From: Dasypus novemcinctus
Taxonomy: Eukaryota > Chordata > Mammalia > Cingulata > Dasypodidae
NCBI RefSeq assembly: GCF_030445035.2
Contig: NC_080704.1
Span: 24,408,499 to 24,472,498 of the forward strand
Direction: 5' to 3'
DNA: 64,000 bases
A program made the position numbers and the translations under genes. Under the pieces are notes generated by a model that saw only the letters and a program-made list of their open reading frames with translations, made no database searches and was not told the DNA's origin. Below, piece after piece: positions 22,871 through 35,393 of this stretch; the stretch's first letter is position 1; each line of letters opens with the position of its first letter.

Positions 22871-23615
22871 TTCTTCCATAGTGAAGTGAGTGTTAAGCTG
22901 GAAATATGAAGAAGGAGTTCTTTATAAAGACTGTTATACCCTACAACCTTCTCAGGATAAATGTCCTCTAACAGCTCTCAGTGGCCTTCCCAAAATAGTA
23001 TCAAGTAGGGTGGTTTTTTCCCTCACAAAAAAAGAATTCCTTTAATGATAAGCTTAACATTTCTTCAAAGAAAATGTTACAATACCAAAAACTTCCAAGT
23101 TGACATTTACTTAGATTTTACAAGAGGAACATTTAAAATTTACACAAGGCTTACATCTGAACATCTTTTAAGTTTTGTAGGTATAAAGCTCAAAGGGTAA
23201 CTCTAAAAAAACTTTCGGCGACAGCATATTCCACATGTAAATAGAAGCGTGTCCACCTGACTAGTTCCCGCTCCCTGGAGCTTCCCTGGCTTGTCACCCT
23301 AGGTGACCACCGGCCTGCCAGGGGGACACAGAGAGAGCAAACCACATGCCCAGCTTGTGAGTCAGCAACATGCATGAGCAGTTACCTAGCTATTTCCCTG
23401 TCCTACCAAATTTACCCATCGTCTCCCTCAGGAATTTTGTACAAGTGGTTTAAAAGGGGCTGTGCCTTGGATGCATTCTCAGCCTTTTTCGTTATGAGGA
23501 TTGTTTTGTAAGGTAAAAAATATTTCACAACCTTACATTGGCTCTGCTCTTAGCAACTGTCCTTTGGGAGAGAAAAAGACCAAAAAGCTTCCATGTCCTG
23601 TGCAACAAAAACAAC
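22871..23615. other. Single-copy intergenic DNA
   Basis: No gene or clear repeat was recognised. Confidence 0.45.
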
Positions 23616-23650
23616 ACACACACACTCACACACACACACATACACACACA
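23616..23650. repeat. (CA)n microsatellite
   Basis: CA dinucleotides with a few interruptions (CTCA, CATA). Confidence 0.9.
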
Positions 23651-23759
23651 ACCTGTTTTTTAAAATCTAAAAATAAATAAATAAAGGAGAAAAAAAAATG
23701 TCCACCTTTACAAGAGCAGAAAAAACTACTGTTAAAGTCTTGGCCTATTTACTTCCAGG

Positions 23760-24295
23760 ATCCATCCTTCCTCCCTCCCTCCTCCCCCACTGCCCCCTCT
23801 CGATATAGAGGTGGAGTGGACATCACCATCCCAGGGTCCACAGGATGGAGGAATAGAGTATGGATTAGAGTGGACTTACTGATATTCTACTATGGAATAT
23901 TGTGACTAGTAATGGAAGAAATTGTAGCACTGATGTGGAGAAAGTGGCCACGGTAGCTGCTGAGGGTAGGGAGAGGGAAGAAGAGATATGATGTGGGGGC
24001 ATTTTCAGGACTTGGAGTTGTCCTGGGTGGTGCTGCAGGGACAGATGCTGGACATTGTAGGTCCTGCCATGGCCCACTGGGTGGACTGAGGGAGGGTGTA
24101 AAATACAATGTAAACTATTATCCATGTGGTGCAGCAGTGCTCCAAAATGTATTCACTAAATGCAATGAATGTGCCACAATGATGAAAGAGGTTGTTGATG
24201 TGGGAGGAGTCGGGTGAGGGGGGTGAGGGGTATATGGGGACCTCTTAATTTTTTTTAATGTAACATTTCAAAAAATTAAGAGAGGGAAAAAAAAG
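23760..24295 (+). mobile_element. L1 3'UTR terminus, plus strand
   Basis: It is collinear with the L1 copies at 37471-37788 and 55940-56469: GTGGAGTGGACATCACCATC, GCTGCAGGGACAGATGCTGG, TGGCCCACTGGGTGGACTGA, a G-rich tract (24202-24240), GGGGACCTCTTAATTTTTTT and an A-rich end. The left boundary is approximate. Confidence 0.78.
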
Positions 24296-25658
24296 TTAAT
24301 AAAGTTGATAGTCACCGACAAAACCCCATCCAGAAGCAATTACACTAACATTTGGAGAGTTCCAGAAAACTGCCTAGGCTTATGGGAAGAGAGTTTAATG
24401 AAAATATTACTTGTAAATTTTTACTTGAATATCCTGGGAAAAATAAACTAAAGTGAACTGAGAAATTCCTTATCACTATTTCTTCACCCCAAGATATTAT
24501 TACCTAAAAGGTTCTTCCAGACCTATGAAAAAAAAGATTCTTTTTTAAAAAAAGTAATTGGGCTCTTTTAGCAAAGTGTTCCCATTTTGGGCAGCACTCA
24601 CTCCCTGCTTTCACACTTCCTCACACCTCACTTTCCCTGGTTTTCTACGTTTTACAGTTGTGTTATTCTTCTTCTCATGTCACCGGTTTAGAGCCTTCTC
24701 GTCCTACCCTGTGATGGCTGAAGAAGAGGGACTTTTTGCCACTGACCCTCCCTCAGCTCCTCCTAGTGCCTTCCTGATGTCCTTGGCACCCCTCCCTTGG
24801 GTCCTCTCCTTCCGGCCTACAGTGACACACTGAAGCCCCAGGTACCAGCCACCCCGGCATCGCGACCACTAGCCCCTCACATATCAGTGGACTTCTCCCA
24901 TGACGACTCGGAACTCCCGAAGCAAAGGTTCCGGCAACAAGGCAGCAGCTGCTCCACATCTCCTGGCCTAGCCTCAGAAGTCACGCAGCATCACTCTCTT
25001 CACATTCTATTGACTATTTGATTCTTAGTCCCAAGCTGGCCCAGATACCAGGGGAGGAGTCATAGGCCCACCTCTGAGTGGGAGGAGTGTTACAGTCAGA
25101 TTCTAGAAGAAAGAATACATGGGTTGGGAGAGATTGTTGAGGCCAGCTTTGGAAAATTCAGTCTGACAAAGGAAGCCGGAGTTTCTCATAAAATATAAAA
25201 CCAAGGAATCCTTACCACCACCACCACTTCAAGGGAGCTCACCTTCCTGGAGAAGCACTGAGCCAAGCCAAAGCATCCGAAAATTTCAAGTGTAGGAATG
25301 AAGATTTTATAAAGAGAGAGAGAAGTTAATGGAGATCTGGTTTTGAATTCAATCAGCTATGACAAACCACTGCCATTTAAAATTAACATTCTACTTAGTA
25401 ATTTACATCACCCACCCCTCCCCACCCCCCAGATTCTTCTCACTATACTCTCACTACAATCATTTTAATTATTACTGGTGTATCTTCATGACTTCAATGT
25501 AAAAACTCTCTGCCGATAAATGGCTAGTCAGGGGCAATTAATAAAATTCTACGTTTAGGTAGTAACATTTAGATGCTCTTACTGTTTTAACCTCTTGATA
25601 TGACTACCAAGAAATACTTACTTTGGTATGCATTTCTATTTTGGGGAGACTTGAGAGT
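24296..25658. other. Single-copy intergenic DNA
   Basis: No gene or clear repeat was recognised. Confidence 0.45.
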
Positions 25659-25672
25659 TCAGGGCAACTTTT

Positions 25673-26037
25673 TTTAAAAAATATTTATTTTATTTATTTA
25701 TCTCCCCCTACCCCCAGTTTTCTGCTGTGTCCATTTGCTGAATGTTCTTCTTTTAGTCTGCTTCTGTTGCTATCAGCAGCATGGGAATCTGTGTTTCTTT
25801 TTGTTGCATCATCTTGCTGTGTCAACTCTCGCGCTGGGCGGCTCTCCTTAGGGGGCGCACTCCCTGCACATGAGGCTCCCCTACACAGAGGGCACCCCTG
25901 CATGGCACGGCACTCCTTGCGCGCATCAGCACTGCACATGGACCAGCTCCACACGGGTCAAGGAGGCCCAGGGTTTGAACTGCAGACCGCCCATGTGGTA
26001 GACGGATGCCCTATCCACTAGGCCAAGTCCGCTTCCC
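25673..26037 (-). mobile_element. DAS-type SINE, minus strand
   Basis: The minus strand begins GGGAAGCGGACTTGGCCTAG and carries the DAS body. A perfect 14-bp duplication TCAGGGCAACTTTT flanks it (25659-25672 and 26038-26051). Confidence 0.93.
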
Positions 26038-26734
26038 TCAGGGCAACTTTTGTCTTCAAATGGTGAAATTCTAATGCAAGTTCTTATCACGTTTATTTCA
26101 AATTCCCATCTTTCAAATGAGAAAAATAATACATCTCTCAAACATGTCAAGGATATTAAGTATGATGTTTAAAGTACTATGGAACTGGAAAGTGCTATTA
26201 AATTCCTTTTTATCAGGCCTGCGCTTATGAGCCATTATCACATCAGACTTCTACAGAGGCTTTGGGTGATCTATACCACCCAGAAATCAGGAAGATCAGG
26301 CTTATAATGTCAATCCAATCATCGGGAGCTTGTATCAAGATGGAAAAACTATTCTAGATTAAAGGAGGCTGAGAAAACCTGACAGCACATGCAATTTATG
26401 ATCCTAGATTTTTTCAAAACATTTTGGGGTTAATGGGGAAAGCTTGAATATGAAATATGTAGATAATGTTATTATAGCTAGGTTAAGTTTCTTAGGTGTG
26501 GCAAGGACTAAGGATTAGGCTTGCCATGTGCAGAGAGACATTGTGGAGATAAAAAGAAACAAGGGATGCTTCTAATGGTTATGTGGACTGGCACCACTGA
26601 TTGGAGTCTAGAAGAAATCCATATGTACAGCCATTTTTTTCACCAGTTTTCTCCTACAGGACTTTTGCTGAGTTCTGGGGCAATGAGAGAAGCTGGGGAA
26701 GGAAGTAACTTGGTGGAGCTAGAACTAACCATAT
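26038..26734. other. Single-copy intergenic DNA
   Basis: No gene or clear repeat was recognised. Confidence 0.4.
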
Positions 26735-27370
26735 CATAATTACATTAAATGTAAATGGACTAGACACACTAATGAAAAGATGAAGAAAGGAAGACTGGGT
26801 TATTTTTTTAAATACAAAATTATATGCTGTTTATAAGAGACAAACTTTAAATGTAAGCGCACTGTAAAGTTAAAAATGAAAAGGATGGAGAGATATACAA
26901 AAGAGAAAACTGTCTGGTTATATTAATACCAAAGTCAACTTTAACAAAGGAGGTATTACTAGAGATAAAGAGGACATTCCATAGTGATAAAAGGGTATCA
27001 TTAATGATAAATATAAATTTACCTCCAATAACCTAGCTTCAAAGTATGTCAAGGAGAACTTAAAACTGAAATAAAAATAGAGATAGACAAATCCACAATC
27101 TTAGTTAGACAGCTTTTAACTCCTCTCTCAACTGATAAAACAAGTAGGCAAAAAAATCAGCAGAAATATAAAAACTTTAAATACACTATTAACCAACTTG
27201 ACCTAATTGACATTTCTAGAACACCTGCAGAAATCACATGGCACATTAACCAAAATAGACCAATATGCTAGGTCATAAAAGAGTCTCAATAAATTAAGAA
27301 CTGAAATAATACAGAGTACGTTCTCTGGCTATAATTGATTAAACCAGAAATCAGTAGCAGAAGTATAACT
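26735..27370 (+). pseudogene. Degenerate L1 ORF2 fragment (endonuclease region)
   Basis: Translated fragments across stops and shifts match the start of L1 ORF2: ITLNVNGLDTLMKR near 26740, a C-C-L-stop-E-T-N-F-K block near 26822 (CCLQETHFK in intact L1), and TPLSTDKTSRQK followed by INQLDLIDISRT at about 27118-27225. Stop codons and internal losses make it non-functional. It is an old LINE relic, possibly of the HAL1/L1M lineage. Confidence 0.65.
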
Positions 27371-27642
27371 AGGAGAACAATAAGCTAAAACAGACAGTTG
27401 GCAAAAAGGACTTGGCTCCTTGGTGATTCTGCCATGGAAAGGGCTGAAGCTAGTTGAATGATGCATGGGGGTTCATCATTTTTCCTGCCTCCTAAATGAG
27501 AGCAGAGTTCCTGAGAAGAGGCACATGGGGAGTATAAGATATATGCCACAGAGCAGCCTCCAAAGTGTAGACAATGAAGAAGCTAGTGACATGTTTCACT
27601 TGCATTCACAATGCATTGGCAGAATAGTCAGAAGGCCAAGAC

Positions 27643-28236
27643 TGTATTAGTCAGTCAAAGGGGTGCTAATGCAAAGTACCAGAAATCTTTTGGCTTTTAT
27701 AAAGGGTATTTATTTGGGGTAAAAGCTTACAGTTACAAGGGCCTAAAGAGTACAACTCTAGGATTCCATAAGAGGTACTTTGTCACCCAAGTCAGTTGCC
27801 ACATGATGATGCAAGATGGCAGGTGATCTTGGGTTCAACCTTCCTCTCTCTCAGCTACAGGCTGGCATAGGGCCTGTTTCTTTCTGGGCTCAGCTGCAAA
27901 CTATCAGGAAAATGGCTTACCTCTCTTTCTGGGGCCGCAGGATCAAAGTTCTTTCCTCTGCCACATCTATGGAGCTCTCTCTCTTCCTGTGTATCTTCTT
28001 CTGTGTCTTCTTGAGTAAGTGCCCGTTTATATCAGCCCACCAAGGGGGCAGGAACTTAACCTGAGTTATACCTTATAACACGGTCGAATCAAAGCCCTAA
28101 TCTTAACGTAATTTAATCAAAGACATCTCAGCTGAATCTAATACAATCAAAGGAGATCATACCCAGAGAAACAGATCAGTTTACAAACATAATCCTTATC
28201 TTTTTGGGGGTTCATAAATAATCTCAAACTGCCACA
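27643..28236 (-). mobile_element. Solo LTR, MaLR/ERVL-like, minus strand
   Basis: The minus strand starts TGTGGCAGTTTGAGATTATT and ends CTGACTAATACA. A perfect 5-bp duplication AAGAC is at 27638-27642 and 28237-28241. At 594 bp it is longer than most LTRs here. Confidence 0.85.
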
Positions 28237-28499
28237 AAGACCCTGCCTAACTTCAAGAGGGCAGAGACAAAATCTTGCCCAGTGCTAAGATTGAGGAAAA
28301 CCAGAAATATCAATAAGCAAGCGCTAACATTTATCACAAAGTACCACTTCCACTGAGAAGCCCTTCCTTGACCCCTAATGACATGGAACTGGTTTATTGA
28401 AGAGCCTCAACTTGTGTGGATTTTTTTTTTTTGGTCCCATTACAAGCCCCCTCTTCTTCCCACTAGGTGGCAGGTCTTAAGAAACATCTTGACTGGTCA

Positions 28500-28900
28500 T
28501 TTTTTTTTATTTTTTATTTTTTTTAATTTATTTCTCTCCCCCCACCCCTTTGTCTGCTCACTGTGTCCATTCCCTGTGTGTTCTTCTGTGTCTGCTTCGA
28601 TTCTTGTCAACGGCACCAAGAATCTGTGTCTCTTTTTGTTGCATTATCTTGCTGCATCAGCTCTCCATGTGTGTGCCACCACACCTGGGCAGGCTGCACT
28701 TTCTTTACACAGGGCAGCTCTCATTACAGGGCACACTCCTTGCACATGGGGCTCCCCTATGCGGGGGACACAGCATTCCTTGCGCGCATCAGCACTGGGA
28801 GTGGGCCAGCTCATCACATGGGTCAGGAGGCCCTGGGTTTGAACCCTGGATGTCTCATGTGATAGGTGGACGCTCTAGCCATTGAGCCATTTCTACTTCC
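28500..28900 (-). mobile_element. DAS-type SINE, minus strand
   Basis: The tRNA-like head is on the right, the body is diverged, and the tail appears as T runs at 28500-28530. The flanks CTTGACTGGTCA (28488-28499) and CTTGACCAGTCA (28901-28912) form a 12-bp duplication with two changes. Confidence 0.88.
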
Positions 28901-28912
28901 CTTGACCAGTCA

Positions 28913-29953
28913 CTTTTGATTATCAGAACAAGCTCCATTCAGTTTAAGTATTCAGTCCTCTTCTCTCTCAAATTTCAATGTCAATGTCAATTTAAAACAC
29001 ATTTTATTCCTCTATGCCCAGGGCAGGATTGGAGTAGAGGATGGTGCTCAGTCTGCTCTTCATATACATCCCAATCCTCCCTGTTTTAGGGACTAACTTC
29101 TCCATGTGTTAGGGCCAAGGAAAGGTGAAGGAAAAAAGCAAATGTGTCCTGTCTTTACTGAAGCAGATTTTGGCGCCAACAATGGATGTCCTGTTTCAGC
29201 AGGTGCCCCAGTACCTGAGTTCTCATGGAGCACATCTTTGGGTCTTCCAGAGGACCAGCATAGGGACTTCTCCCCAGCCTTTTCCATTGCCCTGGGAGCC
29301 TAGTCTTCATCTGGACCACTTTCCCTCCCACTGCCTCTACCCCCACAAAGATACTCCACCCTTTTGTCCCCTTCCCCAGGGGACCCCATTGCTGGAATAC
29401 CAGCAACATGGCTCAAGCCAAGCCATCTTCCAAGGTGTCCATTCAACTCCAAATGGTGAGTAGGCCAGAGGGCCCACTGCCAGCTCCTTCTTGGTCCTGT
29501 CACCTTTTGCCTGTTCGCATTGCCCTCATTCAGGGAAACCAGGGGTAATTGGGCAAATCTGATGGCTAAGCAGGGATCCAACTGGAGGATAAAATGCCAG
29601 TCTCCCTTTCCTACCTACACTCAGGTACAAGTGATCTCTTACCTCTGATGATGGACAAATGCCACCACTACCACCACCACCCCCATACACAGAGGGGAGA
29701 AAACAGCCTCTTTGTCAAAACACTGCACTAACTCCAAAGGCCTCTAATATCTATTGTTCTTGGTCATCTCATGCAGATTTGAGGGAATGGGGTGGGTCTG
29801 AACCAATGCCCCTCAGCAAGCCCTGAGGGGAGGTAGCTGGCTTTAACCTACCCAGACTCCTTGACCTTAGAATCTGGTCTTCAGAATGGACATTAATGAG
29901 CAACAGTCTGAGAAACCAGGGCAAATCTCTCTGGACATCATGGAGATAAGCAC
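28913..29953. other. Single-copy intergenic DNA
   Basis: No gene or clear repeat was recognised. Confidence 0.4.
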
Positions 29954-30350
29954 TGTCCTAGCCTGCCAGGGCTGCTATAACAGATGCCATAGACTGGTTG
30001 GCTTAAGCAACAGGAATTTCTTTTCTCAGTTTTGGAGGCAAGAAGTCCAACATCAAAGTATCAACGGGAACATGCTTTCTCCAAAGTCTGGAGTGTTCTT
30101 GTGCTGGCCATCCGTAACTCAGTCTCTGCTTCTGTCACACAGCCATGTGTCTCCTTCTGTCTCCTCCTCCTCCTCCTCTTACTGGGTCCAATTTCTTCTC
30201 CTTATAAGGGCTCCGGTCATACTGGATTAAGGTCCACCCTGATTCAGTTGATCCTCACCTTAACCAATAACACCTTAAAAGATCCTATTTACAAATGGGT
30301 TCACACACACGGGACATGCCTTTGTGGGGGACAAGATTCAATCCATAACA
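29954..30350 (-). mobile_element. Solo LTR, MaLR-like, minus strand
   Basis: The minus strand starts TGTTATGGATTGAATCTTGT and ends GGCAGGCTAGGACA. A perfect 5-bp duplication AGCAC is at 29949-29953 and 30351-30355. Confidence 0.88.
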
Positions 30351-30355
30351 AGCAC

Positions 30356-32150
30356 CCTTCCCAGGGTACTGCTTGTACCTGGGCTCCCACTACATGGTGT
30401 GGCTCTTGCTTATGGGATTACCCGTATCCCCCTGGGCTTGCTGCCTGGGGGCTTTCTGGCCACTCCTGGAACGTGGCACAGCACCCAGCCCATAGGGAGT
30501 GCTCACTAAGTACTTTTTGACAAGGCCAAGCCAGCTTCCCTTTGACAAGGGAAGGCTTGAAGAAAAAGAAATCATTTTAGAAGGACTTGAAAGAGAAGAT
30601 GCACCTATTTACAGAAAGAGAATGGAAGATATTCTGAATAGGGGAAATAATTTGAGAAGTAAATGTGCAGCTGGAAAACTTCTGCCCCTATGAGTAAAGC
30701 TGTTTTTATTTAAATGGAAGAAAATGGCCATCGCTGTATTAAGAAATGAGAGGTCGCTTTCTGGAATATGTACTTTGATATAATTTGTGAGTTTGTAGAA
30801 TCATCTGCTTCCATGTGTATATCCAATGAAAATATTGTAAGCTATCCAAATTGAGACGTAGGGTCTCAGTTGTTTTGGCAGGACTAACCTCAGCTCACCT
30901 TCAGAATTTCTAGAACAGATGGAGTCTTCTGATAGAGGTGAACAAAGAATATTGCATCACGCTACCTCATTCCTTACAACTATTGCTAAACAGCATGCTT
31001 TCTGCTTTAAAGTTACTCTTGATTCATTCCAGTAACTCAATATATGCTGACCAAATTCCGACCAAATTCATTTAGGCCCACAAGGATGGTTATGGGATAA
31101 ACAAAGTTTCAATGCCCTGACCATGGTTTATAAATGGCTAATTAAAAGCATTTGTCTTGTTGAGATGCTCTGTATTCCTCTGTTCGATGTCGCATGTCTG
31201 AGATCCTTTTATTAGGATTCCAGAGCAGATGTCATTTACCTGTAACTGGATAAGTATTTGTAAGTTATTCTTACAGAGATTTCCCCAGAGCTATGAAAAG
31301 CAAGAGGATTTTGAACTCTGTATATTTGAAACAGAAGGGCAAAGCTGATTTTCTGGCTCATCTATCTCCACAAGAAATCAGCTTCCCATATCATTCCTTG
31401 CTGCTTGAATCCTTTTGAACTTTGCCTAATCAGTGGACTGCTTCATGACCGTGGTAAGAAATGGCGTGGCTTGGGCTTAGAGTGGTTAGATTGACAGTGG
31501 CTGCTCTTGGAAAGTTGCCAAGTGGTGCTCCACTGGGACCAGGGCTTTCTCTTGGGTCTGAATTTGGCTGGTTGTGGTTGTGATGAGCGGCAGGCAGAAG
31601 TGGGGTTCATGGAAGGATCTGGTTGCAATTGGTTGTTCCCTCGCCATCATTATTTTGTTGAGGTGAGAATTTGAGCTGACATTCCACACAGGCTTTAGTT
31701 TTTCTGCCAGTGTTTTCTTGAGTCCTTTTCTCTTAAAATCCTAACAAACAAGCAAACTAGCAAAACCTTCACACATTTCCCCAAGTGTTTCATATCACTG
31801 CCCCGTGAGTTTTCCTCTTTGACCTACGTCCACATTCTGTTGTGAGGCAGTTACAAACGTGGCAGGGAGCAGCCAACCTTTCAACAAGGCAAGTTCATAA
31901 TTTTTCCTTGATGCCTTTCGATCTCTCAACGTTCATTGAATGAATGCAGGCCCCCGTTTTCTTCGTCGAATCCGTTTCTGAAAACATGTCAGATAGCGAA
32001 TTCTCATGTAGAGGAAACCCTATATTCTGTTATTGTAAATGGGGAAAAGAATACATTCCCAGCCCATCCCAGGATTTCTACATAGCATAAAGCATTTAAA
32101 ACACCAACTACCTAATTATCTGTGTGCAGTACTCCATCATACGGTGGAGG
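30356..32150. other. Single-copy intergenic DNA
   Basis: AT-rich with no recognisable repeat or gene. A candidate place for conserved non-coding elements. Confidence 0.4.
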
Positions 32151-32285
32151 AGGGCTTTTCAAACTTTGGCATGCATCAGAATCATCTGGGATGTTTGTTG
32201 AAGCAATGAATCCTGGACCCTCAGAAATTCAGATTCAGTGGGTCTTTGGTGGGACCCAAGAACAAGCTGCCAGTCCCAGGATCAC
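32151..32285 (-). mobile_element. MER5/MER20-type DNA transposon remnant
   Basis: TTTCAAACTTTGGCATGCAT and CAGAATCATCTGGGATGTTT mark the terminal part of a hAT-Charlie non-autonomous element, followed by a diverged core. Confidence 0.6.
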
Positions 32286-33215
32286 ATTGAGAGGGGGACT
32301 GGTGTGGAGTAAATGAATTCTATCTTCCTTCCCCACTCAATGAGGATTACTAAAATATAAATAATTGTATTAGAAATAATATGTTAAAGATGCTATTAAT
32401 AAGGAAAGTAAACAATGCAAACATGAAATAAAGTAAGAAGGCAATTTTCACATAATGCTTATTTACCAATTGAAGAATTGCCTGAGCAACTGGTGGCCAG
32501 AGGAGGGAGATGGATGCTTTAGTCCAGGTTGGGGTTTGGTGGTGAGTGAAAGGATGAATGCAATGATAGTTGCCCGATACCCTTCAATGTCCAGCTACAG
32601 GGGCCAGAGCACCACTTTCTCTGACTGACCTTTGAGACTCTGGAAGTGGGTGTGGCTCAGAAGCTGTAGTTGAAGCGAGCAGACAAAAATTAAAGCCCTC
32701 GAAGTGGATGTCTGTTCGTATTCTCTTTGCTCCTGATAACGTAAGACAGAGTTTGCCATTGCGCCATTGGAATGAGATGCTTCCCTTGTCATCATGGCCA
32801 CGCTCAGCTGCTGCAGCGGTGGTTTTGTCGGTGTGATTGTGATTCACAATTCCTTTTGAAGATTCAGTGCTGAGGGTTCACAGCTCCTCTTCTTCCCTTC
32901 CAAGTGATGAGGAACATGACGTTGAACGAGCTCTACTTCCCGAGAAACCACTTCGCTTAATAATTGAGAAAGCTGGTTATCTGGCGGCTGCTGCCGCACA
33001 ACACATTAGGCAACACGTAGCCCCATCAGGGAGCAGCTGAGCTAGAGCTGTGGCACTGTCCACATCCTCTTACCTGGGCTTGCTGGCAATGGAAACCATT
33101 CTTCTGACGTTCTCTTGCTGATTTGCAACAGCTGTTTTGATTCAGATAATAAACGTGGGATTAAAATGTCTGCAAGTCGTTATAGTGAGTATTTGGATAC
33201 TGAGAGTTCAGATAG
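32286..33215. other. Single-copy intergenic DNA
   Basis: No gene was recognised. The stretch 32580-33000 has more balanced base composition than its surroundings, but I find no open frame with family features. Confidence 0.4.
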
Positions 33216-34160
33216 TGAGGGACGCCTGGGGAGGTGAACGTGTACTGTGACAGGCACTGGCCTGGGCACTGGGTATAGAGTGATCAGCAAAATAAACATG
33301 GTGCTGTGCTTGAGACCTAATAGCTAGTGAGAGACAGAAAATAAAGAAGCTAGGGAATAAAATATATCCCACTGTGGAGTGTGATAAAGATAGATAGGAG
33401 AATAATAGGACACTATTAGAACAGTAATGTAGGAATTGGACTGGGGGCCCTTCTGAGAAGGTAACATTTTGTTTTTGTCTTCTGTTTTTATGTAACATTT
33501 TGTTTTAAATTTTCTGTGGCAATGTTTAAAGTACAAAAAAGTACCAAGAAGGAAATAGCCAACACCCACCCACAGTTCCACCATCCCGAAATAACCACCT
33601 TCATATTTCAGCATTGTTACTTCCAATTAAAGTTTTTAAAAAACTTATTTCACAGCTGTGAGGAGTTGTGGATTTATTGGAGAAGTCGGGGAGGGGGGGG
33701 GCGTAGAGTAAAGGGGAAGGGGAAGGGGTACAATGGGCCATGGCTATGATTCAGTAAGTGGTTGAGGGAGAGGGAGGCAAAGGAGTGAGTTCCCAAGTTT
33801 TTGGTATAATCAAGTGGGCAGTGATGGTTTCTAGGGAGAGGGGAAGAAGTGCAGAAGGGGATGCAAAATAGGCCTATAATTCAGTAATTTTGAAACCCCT
33901 AAGCCGAGCTGTCCAGCAGGCCATTGGAGAAGACAGTCTAGGGCACAGAGGAGTGAGAGGATATTAATGTCAATTGTGCATATAGATGCTACTTAAAGCC
34001 AGGGGAGTGAAGAGTGGGATCACCTGCAGAGAAAGTTAGAGAGAAAGGAGAAAACGGGCCAGGACAGAACCCCAAGAAATGCCAACATGGAAGTGGCTAA
34101 GAGGAAGAGCAACTGGGAATAAAGAATGAACTGATTAGCCAGAGGCATAGGAGGAAAACT
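33216..34160 (+). repeat. Probable ancient mammal-wide interspersed repeat
   Basis: The phrases GGGTATAGAGTGATCAGCAA, GGGCCCTTCTGAGAAGGTAA, CATATAGATGCTACTTAAAG and CAGAACCCCAAGAAATGCCA resemble a widespread old repeat that I cannot name reliably. A polypurine G run lies at 33690-33699. Confidence 0.4.
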
Positions 34161-34172
34161 TGAGAAGGAAAT

Positions 34173-34607
34173 TGTGGTGGTTTGGAACTGTATGTCCCCA
34201 GAAAATCATGTTCTTAACACTAATGCATTCCTGTGGGTGTGAACCTATTGTAAGTAGGACATTTTGATGAGTTTACTTCAGTTAAGACATGGCCCAGGGT
34301 GGGTCTTAATCTTCTTACTGGAATCCTTTATAAGAGAATGAAATTCAGACAAAAAGAAAATCAGAAGCAAGAAGCTGAAAGCAACAAAACCTGAAAGAGA
34401 AGGGAGAGACCAGCAGATGCCACCATGTGCCTTGCCATGTGGTTGAGGCTCACAGCCAGTCTTCAGATAGAAAGCATCATCTGGATGAAGCCTTGATTTG
34501 GACATTTTTATGGCCTCAAAACTGTAAACTTGTAAACTAATAAATTCCCATTGTTAAAGCCAATCATGTTATGGCATCTGCTTTGAGCAGCTTAGCAAAC
34601 TAAAACA
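34173..34607 (+). mobile_element. Complete solo LTR, MaLR-like, plus strand
   Basis: It begins TGTGGTGGTTTGGAACTG, carries AATAAATTCCCATTG (a poly(A) signal) near the 3' end, and ends CAAACTAAAACA. A perfect 5-bp duplication GAAAT is at 34168-34172 and 34608-34612. The same family is found at 20593 and 63295. Confidence 0.9.
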
Positions 34608-34612
34608 GAAAT

Positions 34613-34855
34613 TTCATGTTGTATATAGGTTACCACAATGAAACTGAAAAAAAACACCATAGAACTGTACAACATAAAGAGCAAACCCTAATGTAAACTA
34701 CGGGCTTCGTTTAATATAATTATAATACTGATTCATCAATTGTAACAAATGTACTGTGCTAATGCATGGTGTTAATAATAGGGAAAACTGGTGGTGGCGC
34801 GGGGGTATATGGGGACCTACAATGGCTCTAAAATTTTTTTTTAATTTTAAAAATC
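34613..34855 (+). mobile_element. L1 3' end, plus strand
   Basis: AACCCTAATGTAAACTACGG, CATCAATTGTAACAAATGTA, GGTGTTAATAATAGGGAAAA and GGGGTATATGGGGACCTACA are in the order of L1M 3'UTR ends. Confidence 0.75.
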
Positions 34856-34869
34856 CCTGATAAATTCAG

Positions 34870-35393
34870 TCTTAGACAGAATAATGACCTCCCAAACAAT
34901 GCCCATGTCCCAATTCTCGAATTCTGGGAATATGTTACATTACATGGCAAAAGGGATTTTGCAGATGGAATTAAGATTACAGACCTTACGCTAGGGAGAT
35001 TATGCTGGATTACACAGGTGGGCCCAGTATAATCACATGGGCCCTTAAAAGTGGAAGAAGAAGGCAGAGTCGGTCAGAGTGATGCATGAATGGAAAGAGA
35101 TGTAGGCGATATTCAAAGCATAAGAGGGTCTTAACCCACCATTGCTGGTCTGGAGTGGAAGAATGGGGCCACGAGTCAAGAGATGGCCCTCAGCTGACAG
35201 CTAGCAAGGAAACCAGGACCTCAGTCCTACAACCACAGGGAACCAAATTCTGCCAACAACCTGGGTGAGCTTGGAAGTAGATTCTTCCCAGAGCCTATGA
35301 AAGGACCGCAGTTCTGCTGACATCTCAATTTTAGCCTGGTGAGACTCGTATGAGACTTCTGACCTGCAAAACCCTAAGAAAATAAGCCTTTAA
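34870..35393 (+). mobile_element. LTR-like element, left part (interrupted by DAS-SINE)
   Basis: TTACATGGCAAAAGGGATTT, GGTGGGCCCAGTATAATCAC, TGGGGCCACGAGTCAAGAGA and CTTCTGACCTGCAAAACCCT follow an MLT1-like mammalian LTR. It resumes at 35805-35850 (GTAGTAATTGTTACAGCAGA) after the SINE. Confidence 0.65.
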
